Origin: Leptolyngbya sp. PCC 7375
GTDB lineage: Bacteria > Cyanobacteriota > Cyanobacteriia > Phormidesmidales > Phormidesmidaceae
Assembly: GCF_000316115.1 (NCBI RefSeq)
Contig: NZ_JH993797.1
Span: 3,830,486 to 3,894,485, forward strand
Length of the DNA: 64,000 bases
Direction of reading: 5' to 3'
The position numbers and the translations under genes were made by a program. Below, piece by piece: positions 55,444 to 63,751 of the stretch. Numbering within the stretch: position 1 is the first letter of the stretch; every line of letters begins with the position of its first letter. The notes under the pieces were generated by a model that saw nothing but the letters and a program-made list of their open reading frames with translations, was not told the DNA's origin and did no database searches.

Positions 55444-55580
55444 TAAAAAAGTACCCTGGAAACACCAAGGTGTATCACAGGGTAGGGGCAACAGTTAAAC
55501 GCTTGTGCTGTTATTAGAGTCGCTTAGACAATTCCCTAAACGCTGTATTTTTGTGTCGATTTCTAGAGTGTCCATAATGC
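55444..55580 (-). ncRNA. Tandem small-RNA-like element, copy 1
   Basis: Minus-strand unit of about 137 nt. 5' block ATTATGGACACTCTAG, then a hairpin (CGTTTAG with CTAAGCG), the invariant core at 55481-55523 with the AACAG...CTGTT stem-loop, and a terminator stem TACCCTG/CAGGGTA with an ACAC/GUGU upper stem and six T. The terminator stem differs from copies 2-4 by compensatory changes. Upstream, 38 bases before the ATTATGG block, CCATAAGAGT is shared with copy 2 at the same distance. Confidence 0.65.
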
Positions 55581-55788
55581 CATCACAGCAATATTTTTCG
55601 CTGTGCTAGTCACGGAACTCTTATGGCGTATTTACCCGTTCATAATGCTTGCAAACTGGTCTTAGCTTGCAAGCGATCGCGCAGTACGCTCATTACTCAT
55701 CAGCGCACTCATCCCTTAAGCCCATGGCGCATTCACCCTTCTCTCATTCTTAAACGCGATGCTGGCTCCCCCACCCAATGCCTTTAAA

Positions 55789-55918
55789 TAAAAAAGTACC
55801 CCGAGAGCTTAAAGCTCACGAGGTAGGGGCAACAGTTAAACGCTTGTGCTGTTATTAGAGTCGCCTAAAAAAAAGCCTACGCGGTTTGGCCTATGCCGAT
55901 TCCTATAGTGTCCATAAT
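55789..55918 (-). ncRNA. Tandem small-RNA-like element, copy 2
   Basis: Same architecture: ATTATGGACACTATAG, core at 55822-55864 identical to the other copies, terminator stem TACCTCG/CGGGGTA with a GAGC/GCTC upper stem, then six T. The region between the 5' block and core is nearly the same as in copy 4. Confidence 0.65.
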
Positions 55919-56076
55919 TTATTTACAGCATGGGTTTCAGTCGTGTGAGCTATGATACTCTTATGGTGCATCTACCACCTATATTTGGCTCTTTGTTAAA
56001 GACTACGAACAATAACTATATAGTTATTGTTTAGTTGGGTCGAATTACGACCATTCTTTTGCTGATTGTTCTTAAA

Positions 56077-56206
56077 TAAAAAAAATACCCCGAGAGCATG
56101 AAACTCACGAGGTAGGGGCAACAGTTAAACGCTTGTGCTGTTATTAGAATCGCTCAAGAAAACTATTGAACGATTATTTTTGTGACGCTTTATAGAGCGT
56201 CCATTT
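56077..56206 (-). ncRNA. Tandem small-RNA-like element, copy 3
   Basis: Core at 56111-56153. The middle stem is ATCGTTCAA with TTGAGCGAT (nine pairs), different in sequence but equivalent in place to copy 1. The 5' block is the most diverged (AAATGGACGCTCTATA) and can form GACGCT/AGCGTC. Terminator as in copies 2 and 4, with a longer T run. Confidence 0.62.
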
Positions 56207-56309
56207 CTACCGCTATTGGCGATACTGCTTCTATAGCTTATTGACTTGTGCATTTTGTTAAGGGTGTGTCACCTATGGGATGCATTTTTTATGCATTGCA
56301 TCTTTTAAA

Positions 56310-56439
56310 TAAAAAAGTACCCCGAGAGCATGAAGCTCACGAGGTAGGGGCAACAGTTAAACGCTTGTGCTGTTATTAGAATCGCTTAAAGCAAAGCCTA
56401 CGCGATTTGGCGTATGCCGATTCCTATAGTGTCCATAAT
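56310..56439 (-). ncRNA. Tandem small-RNA-like element, copy 4
   Basis: Core at 56343-56385; AATCGC/GCGATT middle stem; terminator with six T. Its 5' block ATTATGGACACTATAG is also the last codons (GLWTL and stop) of the membrane-protein gene at 56424-56900, so the RNA unit starts inside that gene's end. Confidence 0.65.
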
Positions 56440-56900
56440 CCAATGATGGTTGGATCCGTATTGCCATGCGCCATAATCAGCTCTGTCGTCAATCGACTCA
56501 GTGCCAGTCCCATGAGGGATAACGATAGAATTGTGACAAAGGCTAAATTGTTACCAACATCGCGAATCAGTAGCTCTACTCGTAGTAAAAGTGCTGCTGC
56601 TAACATTACGAGGAAATAGACAAAAATCTGAATCCAGGACGCAACAACTACGGCTAGGGAAGCGATGACCAAAGCCATGATCGTATAGCCAACATCAGAT
56701 TTAAACCCCAGCAAAAAAAAGTTGCGTAAGGGTTTCCAAATGATGGTTAGTAATGCTGATTCCAGTACTGCATAAATGACTGCTAGCCACCAGATAAAGT
56801 CGGAGCTGTGACGAGAATGCAAAAAGGCACCAAAGCCCATATAGGCCAGTAATAAAAGCAGTGACGACAACCAAGGCAATTTTTTTATCAGTGTCATCAC
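56424..56900 (-). CDS. Membrane protein, unknown
   Basis: 158 residues with four predicted helices (LPWLSSLLLLLAYMGFGAFL, WWLAVIYAVLESALLTII, YTIMALVIASLAVVVASWIQ, LAFVTILSLSLMGLALSRL). Overlaps the upstream NIL-ferredoxin gene by four bases (ATGA-type coupling), so the two are likely co-translated and related in function. Its C-terminal codons coincide with the 5' block of the small-RNA-like copy 4. Confidence 0.75.
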   Translation of the reverse strand: MMTLIKKLPWLSSLLLLLAYMGFGAFLHSRHSSDFIWWLAVIYAVLESALLTIIWKPLRNFFLLGFKSDVGYTIMALVIASLAVVVASWIQIFVYFLVMLAAALLLRVELLIRDVGNNLAFVTILSLSLMGLALSRLTTELIMAHGNTDPTIIGLWTL

Positions 56901-57301
56901 AGGTTAGTAGAAATAGCCTGGACTGGGCATGTGGGAATACATTGTTCACACACAATACATTGAGCGCGGTTAAAAACGAGTTTGAAACTCTCGGGATCTA
57001 ATCGGAGAGCACCTGTGGGACAAACGCCCGTACATAGACCGCAGTGGACACAAAGGTCTTCGTCAATGAGAATTTCGCGACTAGATAGGGACACACCAAT
57101 ACCCTGGTTACGCATCCATTCAATCGCTTCATCTAGTTGATCAATGTCACCAGATAGCTCGATTACTCCCTTACCCACTCGATTCGGTGCCACCTGTGCA
57201 CGAATAATATTGGCTGCGACATTAAAATCCTTCGCCAGCCGATAGGTAATGGGCATATTCACTGTCTGTTTTGGAAAGGTCAGGGTAACACGCTTTTTCA
57301 T
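56897..57301 (-). CDS. NIL domain plus 4Fe-4S ferredoxin protein
   Basis: 134 residues. An N-terminal NIL domain (ACT-like, LTFPKQTVNMPITYRLAKDF) of the kind that binds methionine or sulfur compounds in transport proteins, then two 4Fe-4S motifs: CVHCGLCTGVCPTGAL and CIVCEQCIPTCPVQAI. Conserved in cyanobacteria and linked to sulfur metabolism by family knowledge (homocysteine-type synthesis in other microbes). First gene of the unit; shares a 26-base divergent gap with the TxlA-like gene. Confidence 0.9.
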   Translation of the reverse strand: MKKRVTLTFPKQTVNMPITYRLAKDFNVAANIIRAQVAPNRVGKGVIELSGDIDQLDEAIEWMRNQGIGVSLSSREILIDEDLCVHCGLCTGVCPTGALRLDPESFKLVFNRAQCIVCEQCIPTCPVQAISTNL

Positions 57302-57327
57302 TCCGCTAGACTAAAGAAGACGCTGTA

Positions 57328-57927
57328 ATGACGCCACGGGCGCTTTTTTATTCTATGTCGGTTAACTCCCTTGAATCTGGTGGTCTAGGGCAACGGTTGC
57401 GAAATTTTGTGGTGGTAAGTGTAGCTGTGGTGCTCAGTGTAGCCGTGGTCCTGGGTCTGCAAACCCGTACCCCGTCGGCCTCTCTTTCAGATATGGCAGA
57501 AGCATCTGTACCGCTAAATGAGGCGATCACCAATGGAAAACCCACTCTAGTGGAGTTTTATGCTAATTGGTGCACTAGCTGCCAGGCCATGGCTGGCGAT
57601 TTACAGCAACTCAAAAGTGAGTTTCAGCAGGATGTGAATTTCGTCATGCTGAATGTGGATAACAATAAGTGGCTACCAGAAATGTTGCACTACCGGGTAG
57701 ATGGCATCCCCCACTTTGCATTTCTGACTGAGACCGGGAACGACGCCGGGGCAGCCATTGGTGAAATTCCAAGGGCAGTACTGGCAGAGAACCTGGCAGC
57801 GTTAGTCGCTGGCAACGAGCTGCCGTATGCCCAGGCTGAGGGGCTAACCTCGGATGTGGAAACTGCTTTAGAGCCATCAGGTTCAGCCGATGATCCCCGG
57901 AGTCATGGAGCACAGGTAGTGCAGTAG
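57328..57927 (+). CDS. txlA: Membrane-anchored thioredoxin, TxlA/HCF164 type
   Basis: 199 residues (ATG 57355 is an alternative start). N-terminal anchor helix (FVVVSVAVVLSVAVVLGLQ), then a thioredoxin fold facing the lumen: FYANWCTSCQAM with the CxxC pair, cis-Pro in DGIPHFAF. Homologues deliver reducing power across the thylakoid for cytochrome maturation and photosystem assembly. The tail is disordered. Confidence 0.88.
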   Translation: MTPRALFYSMSVNSLESGGLGQRLRNFVVVSVAVVLSVAVVLGLQTRTPSASLSDMAEASVPLNEAITNGKPTLVEFYANWCTSCQAMAGDLQQLKSEFQQDVNFVMLNVDNNKWLPEMLHYRVDGIPHFAFLTETGNDAGAAIGEIPRAVLAENLAALVAGNELPYAQAEGLTSDVETALEPSGSADDPRSHGAQVVQ

Positions 57928-57939
57928 TAGCAAACAGCT

Positions 57940-58869
57940 CTACTCCACTACTATTTCTCGCAGGGCGGGCTCCACTTTGGGATAGGCGAAGGAAAATCCG
58001 GTGGATTGAGTGCGCTCTGGTAAAACTTTCTGACCTTCCAGCACAACCACCGCACCATCGCCTAACAAAGTCTCAATGACAAAGTCAGGGACGGGTAACC
58101 AGGAGGGCCGGTTCATCACTTTGCCTAAGGCATCACATAGCTCAGACATGAGCACAGGATGAGGGGCTGTACCGTTGTAAACACCGGACATTTTTTCATC
58201 GGTTAAACCTTGCATAAATAGGCTAACCAGATCGTCACGATGCACCCAGGAAAACCATTGTTTGCCACTACCAATGGGACCGCCCGCATAAAGTCTAAAG
58301 GGTGTGATCATCTTTGCGATCGCACCGCCCATGCCCAATACAATCCCAATACGGACTATGACAAGTCGTGTGCCATGGGCCGTCACCCTATCTGCAGCCT
58401 TTTCCCACTCCTGGCAAACCTGAGACAGAAAATCCTGATTAATCGGCTCACTCGTTTCATAAAACTCTGCCGTTTCGCTGGTGCCATAAAAGCCAATAGC
58501 AGAAGCATTAACAAGCACGTTAGGCTTAACAGCCGCCTGACCGATGGCTTCGACAATTTTCTCTGTGCCGATGACACGGCTACTCATGATTTCCCGTTTA
58601 CGCTCAGGGGTCCAGCGTTCTGAAATAGCCTCACCAGCCAAGTTAATCACGCCATCACAACCAGAAATTGCCGCCTGCCAATCTCCCGACTCTTGTGGAG
58701 TGTAACCAACGATCTCAACCTGATTAAACACAGATGCCGGGAATACTTTTCTGGCCCGCTCAGGGTTACGGGTAAATACTTTAATTTGATGCCCCGCTTC
58801 ATGGAGCCGCTGCACTAAGCGAGATCCTACAAATCCGGTTGCCCCAGTTACTGCCACTTTCATTATCAA
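57940..58869 (-). CDS. TIGR01777 family NAD(P)-dependent epimerase/SDR
   Basis: 309 residues. Rossmann start MKVAVTGATGFVGSRLVQRL with the Gly-rich loop, DGVINLAGEAISERW typical of TIGR01777, and SAIGFYGTSE, which holds the catalytic Tyr. C-terminal DUF1731 region is present (VLPERTQSTGFSFAYP). In cyanobacteria and plants this family supports cell division. Start either ATG 58869 or ATG 58863. Confidence 0.9.
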   Translation of the reverse strand: MIMKVAVTGATGFVGSRLVQRLHEAGHQIKVFTRNPERARKVFPASVFNQVEIVGYTPQESGDWQAAISGCDGVINLAGEAISERWTPERKREIMSSRVIGTEKIVEAIGQAAVKPNVLVNASAIGFYGTSETAEFYETSEPINQDFLSQVCQEWEKAADRVTAHGTRLVIVRIGIVLGMGGAIAKMITPFRLYAGGPIGSGKQWFSWVHRDDLVSLFMQGLTDEKMSGVYNGTAPHPVLMSELCDALGKVMNRPSWLPVPDFVIETLLGDGAVVVLEGQKVLPERTQSTGFSFAYPKVEPALREIVVE

Positions 58870-58886
58870 ACCCTCTCCTGGAACGG

Positions 58887-59627
58887 TTACACAGCTGGCT
58901 TTTCCTCCATGGTAGCTGCATTCGATCCCCGTTCATAACGAGGGGCAATCCAATCAAAGTCAATTTCGTTCAAGTAGTCTACGGCCCAGGTCGCACAGCG
59001 CTGCATCATGTGATATGGATAGATTTGAGCGACGCCCACTACAGGGATATTAGCCGCCTTAGCAGCTTCGACACCCGCAAGACAAGACTCGATCGCCAAA
59101 CAGTTTTGGGGCGTTAGGGCCAACTCAGGATTCAGCAGGTTCAACTGATCAATGGCGGCAAGATAGCTGTCAGGAGCAGGTTTGCTAGCCGCCACGGGCA
59201 TATCACTAGCAGACACAACCAACGAAAACTGATCAGTGAGCTTTGCCGCAGTCAACACCTGTTCTACATCAGTTCGCTGGGCTCCAGTCACAATAGCTGT
59301 GACATATTGTTTGCTGCGAATTCGATACAACAGGTCATCTACCCCTGCATAAAGGGCAAGCTTAGGTTGCGATCGCAACCATTCCCCATAACCTTCAGCC
59401 TTTTTCCGCAGTAGACCATCTAAGTAGTCATCTCGCACAAATCGGCCTCGTGTCTGCAAAATCGCTGTCAATCTGGCTCGGTCACTACGGCCAAGATACA
59501 TCTCCTGGTATTCCTCCAGGTCAAACCGTAGGTTTTCCGACAACAGCAGCTGAGCAATCAGCTGTGGATGAATGTCATCGTCATTGATGATGACGCCATG
59601 GAAACCCCAAAATACTGCCTTGAGCAT
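58887..59627 (-). CDS. HAD-fold protein without catalytic aspartates
   Basis: 246 residues with the HAD phosphatase plan (cap after motif I, motif II IVTGAQRTD, motif III Lys in AASKPAPDSY, motif IV CLAIESCLAGVEAAK). The motif I nucleophile and acid, normally FDxDG, read WGFHG, so both Asp are gone (Gly and His in place). Motif IV also has Ser where the second acid usually is. I checked the codons at the gene start: GGT and CAT. It may be a regulatory or binding protein rather than a phosphatase. Start ATG 59627. Confidence 0.85.
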   Translation of the reverse strand: MLKAVFWGFHGVIINDDDIHPQLIAQLLLSENLRFDLEEYQEMYLGRSDRARLTAILQTRGRFVRDDYLDGLLRKKAEGYGEWLRSQPKLALYAGVDDLLYRIRSKQYVTAIVTGAQRTDVEQVLTAAKLTDQFSLVVSASDMPVAASKPAPDSYLAAIDQLNLLNPELALTPQNCLAIESCLAGVEAAKAANIPVVGVAQIYPYHMMQRCATWAVDYLNEIDFDWIAPRYERGSNAATMEEKPAV

Positions 59628-59825
59628 TGTGACAAATTACGCCATTAGAGATCTTGACAAATACCTTTAACAAGGATTGGATCAGCGTTCTAACCCCGTC
59701 AGATAGACATTATTAAAGATGTACGTAGATAAGGCACCAAGTATGCCAATAACGCCTTAGTATTAAATATTACCCCCTTGGGGAATTCGCCTTGGGGAAT
59801 TAGCTTCGACCTTCCGGTTTAGTCC

Positions 59826-60281
59826 ATGAGGTTTGTAACTATGCATCTGCTTTCCGAAAAGACTTTACTTAGTCAAACATCCATTCCAGTGATTTTACAG
59901 TGGTGGCTTCGGCGTAAGCGACTTGCCAAGTCAAGGAATGTACTTAGTAATCCCGTTGTAAAAAACGTGGATTCTAATTATTTAGATAAGTATCAACGAC
60001 TTATGGATGTGTACGCTGTCGTTAAATCTGGTGGTGCTGTAGCCCAGATCCAGGCCGCCAATGAGTATCGGGATCGTGAACGTGACGCCATCACCCGACG
60101 CCTCAGTCAAATCAGTAATCAACCTGAAGCCACAGACGAATATCTTCGCTTACAGCAAGAAGCGCAAGAACTAGAAAGCTCCACTCTTTGGCGAATTAAT
60201 CAACTCAAGGATATTCATCCTGAGGAAGAAATGGCTGTGCGTGAATACTTACCGCAGATTGAGCAGGTTTTGATCCGATAA
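59826..60281 (+). CDS. Hypothetical coiled-coil protein
   Basis: 151 residues, or fewer from ATG 59841. A basic N-terminus (LQWWLRRKRLAKSR), then an acidic helical C-terminal half with heptads (LSQISNQPEATDEYLRLQQE, ELESSTLWRINQL). No known family or signal peptide. Not part of an evident operon; a palindrome-like terminator follows at about 60297-60328. Confidence 0.6.
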   Translation: MRFVTMHLLSEKTLLSQTSIPVILQWWLRRKRLAKSRNVLSNPVVKNVDSNYLDKYQRLMDVYAVVKSGGAVAQIQAANEYRDRERDAITRRLSQISNQPEATDEYLRLQQEAQELESSTLWRINQLKDIHPEEEMAVREYLPQIEQVLIR

Positions 60282-60345
60282 ACACACCATAAGACAATGT
60301 AGAGGCGTTTTATGAAATGTCTCTACCTGTGGATAAACAATACCT

Positions 60346-61869
60346 ATGGAATCGTTTGACGTCGTCGTCATCGGCAGTGGCATTGGTGGCTTAGTAGCCG
60401 CAGGCTTACTCACTCGCTACGGTCGGCGGGTTTTGGTGTGTGAGAGTCACACATTACCGGGCGGTGCTGCCCATGCATTTCAGCGTCAGGGATTTACCTT
60501 TGATTCTGGGCCGTCTTTTTACTGTGGTCTGGCCGATCCTACATCCTGTAACCCGTTGCGAGAGGTGCTGAATGCCTTGGGGGAAACGGTTAACACTGTC
60601 GCTTATGACCCACTGGGACATTACCACTTCCCCGAGCGCACGCTGGCCATTTATGGTGATGCCAAACGATATCAGGCCTCTTTAGCTGAGTTCAACCCTC
60701 AGGCAGCGCAAGAACTCCAGGCCCTAACAGACAAAATGCTGGCGATATACCGTCCCCTAGGGTCAATCCCCACCTTAGCCCTACGGGCAGATGGTTGGCT
60801 GTTTCCGCTACTAGTCCAACGTTTCCCTACAGCTATGCTGCAGCTGCTCCCTCAACTTCGGGGCTTAGGGCGTTCGATGGGAGATTTTGTGGATGAAACA
60901 GTCCACGATCCTTGGTTACGGCAGTTGATTGATCTTGAATGTTTTTTGCTTTCAGGTATGAAGGCCCATGAGACTGTTGCCCCTGAAATGGCATTTATGT
61001 TTGGGGAGCGAGCTGTATCTGTCATTGACTATCCCATGGGTGGTAGCGGCGCTTTGGTGGACGCCCTGATCCGAGGTTTCAAGCGCTGGGGTGGCGAACT
61101 GCGCTTAGGTACCCATGTAAGCAAAATTTGGACCGATCGGAATCAAGCGCAAGGGGTGATTCTCAAAAACGGTGAACGCATACGCGCTGATAAGGTGATC
61201 TCGAATGCCACCCTATGGGATACCTACAATCATCTACTGGACGACACTGATCTGCCCATGGGCTATCGCCAGAAGTCTTTGGAGACACCAACGGTTGATA
61301 GCTTTATGCATCTCCATCTAGGCATCCAGGCTGAGGGTCTAGATGATTTAACGATTCACCATGTAGTGGTGCATGACACGGACACAGACATCACTACCCC
61401 TGGTAATACCTGTATGATCTCTATTCCGTCTGTGCTAGACCCCACATTGGCCCCCGCAGGACATCATGTGGTGCATGCCTACACGCTAGAGCCCTGGCAA
61501 GACTGGCAGCGGGATGCAGACTATGGGGCCAAAAAAGAAGCAAGGGCGAAACCCTTGATGCGGGCATTACAAAAAGTGATTCCAGATATTTGCGATCGCA
61601 TCACTCTCAAACTCATCGGCACCCCGCTTACTCACCAGCGGTTTCTCCGCCGCCACCAAGGCACCTACGGCCCCGCTATCGCTGCTGGGCAAGGCCTATT
61701 CCCAAGTTGTAAAACCCCCGTTAAAGGGCTTTATCGAGTAGGAGATAGCACCATTCCGGGTATCGGTGTCCCCGCCGTCGCTGCCTCAGGCATTCTCTGC
61801 GCCAACAGTCTAGTCAGCCCCAGGGAATCGGCGGCCTTATTAGATCTACAACGATCCAAATCTACCTAA
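60346..61869 (+). CDS. FAD-dependent oxidoreductase, carotenoid isomerase/desaturase family
   Basis: 507 residues. FAD-binding N-terminus MESFDVVVIGSGIGGLVAAG with GGAAHAFQRQGFTFDSGPSF, and the C-terminal signature GLYRVGDSTIPGIGVPAVAA. This matches the CrtISO/CrtH-related amine-oxidase family; it may isomerise or desaturate carotenoids or act on related polyenes. Which substrate cannot be said. Convergent with the next gene, separated by the 56-bp palindrome. Confidence 0.85.
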   Translation: MESFDVVVIGSGIGGLVAAGLLTRYGRRVLVCESHTLPGGAAHAFQRQGFTFDSGPSFYCGLADPTSCNPLREVLNALGETVNTVAYDPLGHYHFPERTLAIYGDAKRYQASLAEFNPQAAQELQALTDKMLAIYRPLGSIPTLALRADGWLFPLLVQRFPTAMLQLLPQLRGLGRSMGDFVDETVHDPWLRQLIDLECFLLSGMKAHETVAPEMAFMFGERAVSVIDYPMGGSGALVDALIRGFKRWGGELRLGTHVSKIWTDRNQAQGVILKNGERIRADKVISNATLWDTYNHLLDDTDLPMGYRQKSLETPTVDSFMHLHLGIQAEGLDDLTIHHVVVHDTDTDITTPGNTCMISIPSVLDPTLAPAGHHVVHAYTLEPWQDWQRDADYGAKKEARAKPLMRALQKVIPDICDRITLKLIGTPLTHQRFLRRHQGTYGPAIAAGQGLFPSCKTPVKGLYRVGDSTIPGIGVPAVAASGILCANSLVSPRESAALLDLQRSKST

Positions 61870-61876
61870 TCAATTC

Positions 61877-61932
61877 AAACCAATCCCTACGTAGAGGCGT
61901 TCCATGGAACGCCTCTACGTAGGGATTGGTTT
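61877..61932. terminator. Perfect 56-bp palindrome, bidirectional terminator
   Basis: Both strands read the same from 61877 to 61932, centred in CCATGG; flanks give AAACC on the left and GGTTT on the right. It lies between two convergent genes and carries the family core GTAGAGGCGTTCC/GGAACGCCTCTAC. Confidence 0.92.
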
Positions 61933-61945
61933 CATCTTTCTTGCC

Positions 61946-63751
61946 TTAGATCCAAGGTAATCCCATAGGCCAGTAGAGCACCGTAATCGACACCTGCTCC
62001 TGGCGCAAATAGGCCATCATCCGGCGATGTACATTACCCACCGACTTGCGCGCATCAAAGGTTTTTAAATGTACCCATGAGCGCAACGTTTCTCCTTCAG
62101 CACGAGCTTGCTCAGGAGCCACTGTTCTTAACCAGCCCTTAACACTTTCAGGTAAAGTTTGGGTCATGCGTATCGGCAACATTCCCGTAGAAAACTGCTG
62201 TGCATAGGCTGGCTCCAAAAAGACGTTATAGTTTTTCGCCCCAGACGTGTGCTGCATCGTCACACTCAAGGAAAGCGCCCTTAAATATTCCCGTAGAGTA
62301 GCGGCCTGCTCACCGGACAGTTCTGGCATAAACGGAATCTGAGTCAGCGCTTCATTCACATTTTCCGGATCGCCCACACTGAGATGGGTGCCGCCAATCA
62401 CCGCAACTAAATGGTTATCGGGTCCACTCAGCTGATTAAACGGCCCTAGCTGTTGAGCCAATGTAGGCGTCACCCCGTCCTTAGTACCGGTCAAAATAAT
62501 GCTGGGTACATTGACATCCGCCAACCCCTTACGACCAAATAATCGACCGACCAGCGGATTCATTGCAATCACTTGGACGATGCGGGAATCTTTCAGATTT
62601 GCTGTTACCTCAGGTAGCTCGACTGCCGCACACTGTAGCCAATCGGCAGGCGATAAGCCCACTGGCGTCAGACTGTCACAAAAGGAAGGCAAAGCAGATA
62701 AATCTAGCTGTGCTCCCGCTAAAGCAAAACCGGTATAGCCGCCTAGAGAATGGCCAATCAAGACTACCCGCTCGGTATCAAATTTGCCCTCCAACATGGG
62801 CGACACCTGTTCCATCCAATCCAGGCGGTCAAGAACATAGCTGACATCACGCGGACGATCCAAAAATTCGCTAGCTGGTAAAATGCGGCTCGGCTCTTCC
62901 ACTGCCGCCGGATCCAAGGGAGTATTACTGAGGGCTTCAACATTACTGCCCACATGCTCCACAGCCACCACAGTGAAGCCATAGGAAGCCAAATGCTCAC
63001 CCACATAGGTGAGAAAATGCCGATCGGCAGCAAATCCATGGGACAAAACGACCAGCGGTGCCTCTTCCACAAAGGCTTGATCTGGCACATATACATCCAG
63101 CGGAATTAGCCGGTTGCGATCGCTATCTACAAACTTATATGAGCGCTGGGTCACCCCCATGGGACCAACCGTCGTGGGGTCGATATCGTCAGGCAGGTCG
63201 ATGTCATCGCTCACCAGCAGTTCTTGCTCTAGTACGCTACTGAGCGCGTCCCCTTCTAACCGGGACAGATTAAGCTGCGATACCAGTGCTAATGCCGACG
63301 TTAGGTCTACATCTAACGTGTCTTGGGGCACTGCCCTCAGTACCCCAAGCATATTCAAACCATTGGTCTGTTTAGCAGCTAAACGAATCGCGCCCCGAAT
63401 TTGCTCCACAGTTAATCCTGGTGCAACACGAGCTAAAGAATCCAGTAATAACTCCCCGTTGGGCGATGCCAAAATATCTGCCACCATGCGATCCGCCATC
63501 GCCGGATCAAGCACCACCCGATTATTTAGCATTGTTCGAAGTTCAGGTGTTAGAAAAGACTCGTAAAGCCGCAGTCGATCTGGAACCTGGCCAGTTTTAG
63601 CAAATTCTTCAAGATCGCTAACATAGAGCGTCTGCTTAATTGGCCCTACTTGAATATTCACCCGCTCGGCCGCTTGCACTGGCCCACATATCGCCACCCC
63701 TAACGCTACAGCGCTCCCCCATACTACTGACTGCCATCGCTTCAACGCCAT
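61946..63751 (-). CDS. DUF1400 alpha/beta hydrolase, exported
   Basis: About 601 residues from ATG 63751, where a signal peptide begins (MALKRWQSVVWGSAVALGVA, site near VQAAER); the frame is open to 63880. Domain order: DUF1400 (about 28-150, NIQVGPIKQTLYVSDLEEFA), a linker, then an alpha/beta hydrolase with LSHGFAADR, catalytic Ser in LIGHSLGGYTG, a Asp and a His near GTKDGVT and GGTHLS. Cyanobacterial family, probably a periplasmic lipase/esterase. Nothing supports a specific substrate. Confidence 0.82.
   Translation of the reverse strand: MALKRWQSVVWGSAVALGVAICGPVQAAERVNIQVGPIKQTLYVSDLEEFAKTGQVPDRLRLYESFLTPELRTMLNNRVVLDPAMADRMVADILASPNGELLLDSLARVAPGLTVEQIRGAIRLAAKQTNGLNMLGVLRAVPQDTLDVDLTSALALVSQLNLSRLEGDALSSVLEQELLVSDDIDLPDDIDPTTVGPMGVTQRSYKFVDSDRNRLIPLDVYVPDQAFVEEAPLVVLSHGFAADRHFLTYVGEHLASYGFTVVAVEHVGSNVEALSNTPLDPAAVEEPSRILPASEFLDRPRDVSYVLDRLDWMEQVSPMLEGKFDTERVVLIGHSLGGYTGFALAGAQLDLSALPSFCDSLTPVGLSPADWLQCAAVELPEVTANLKDSRIVQVIAMNPLVGRLFGRKGLADVNVPSIILTGTKDGVTPTLAQQLGPFNQLSGPDNHLVAVIGGTHLSVGDPENVNEALTQIPFMPELSGEQAATLREYLRALSLSVTMQHTSGAKNYNVFLEPAYAQQFSTGMLPIRMTQTLPESVKGWLRTVAPEQARAEGETLRSWVHLKTFDARKSVGNVHRRMMAYLRQEQVSITVLYWPMGLPWI

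Noticed and set aside
55444..56439. CRISPR array
   Set aside because: Only four units, 130-137 nt each with unequal spacing of 230-340, internal stems and terminators, and no cas genes.
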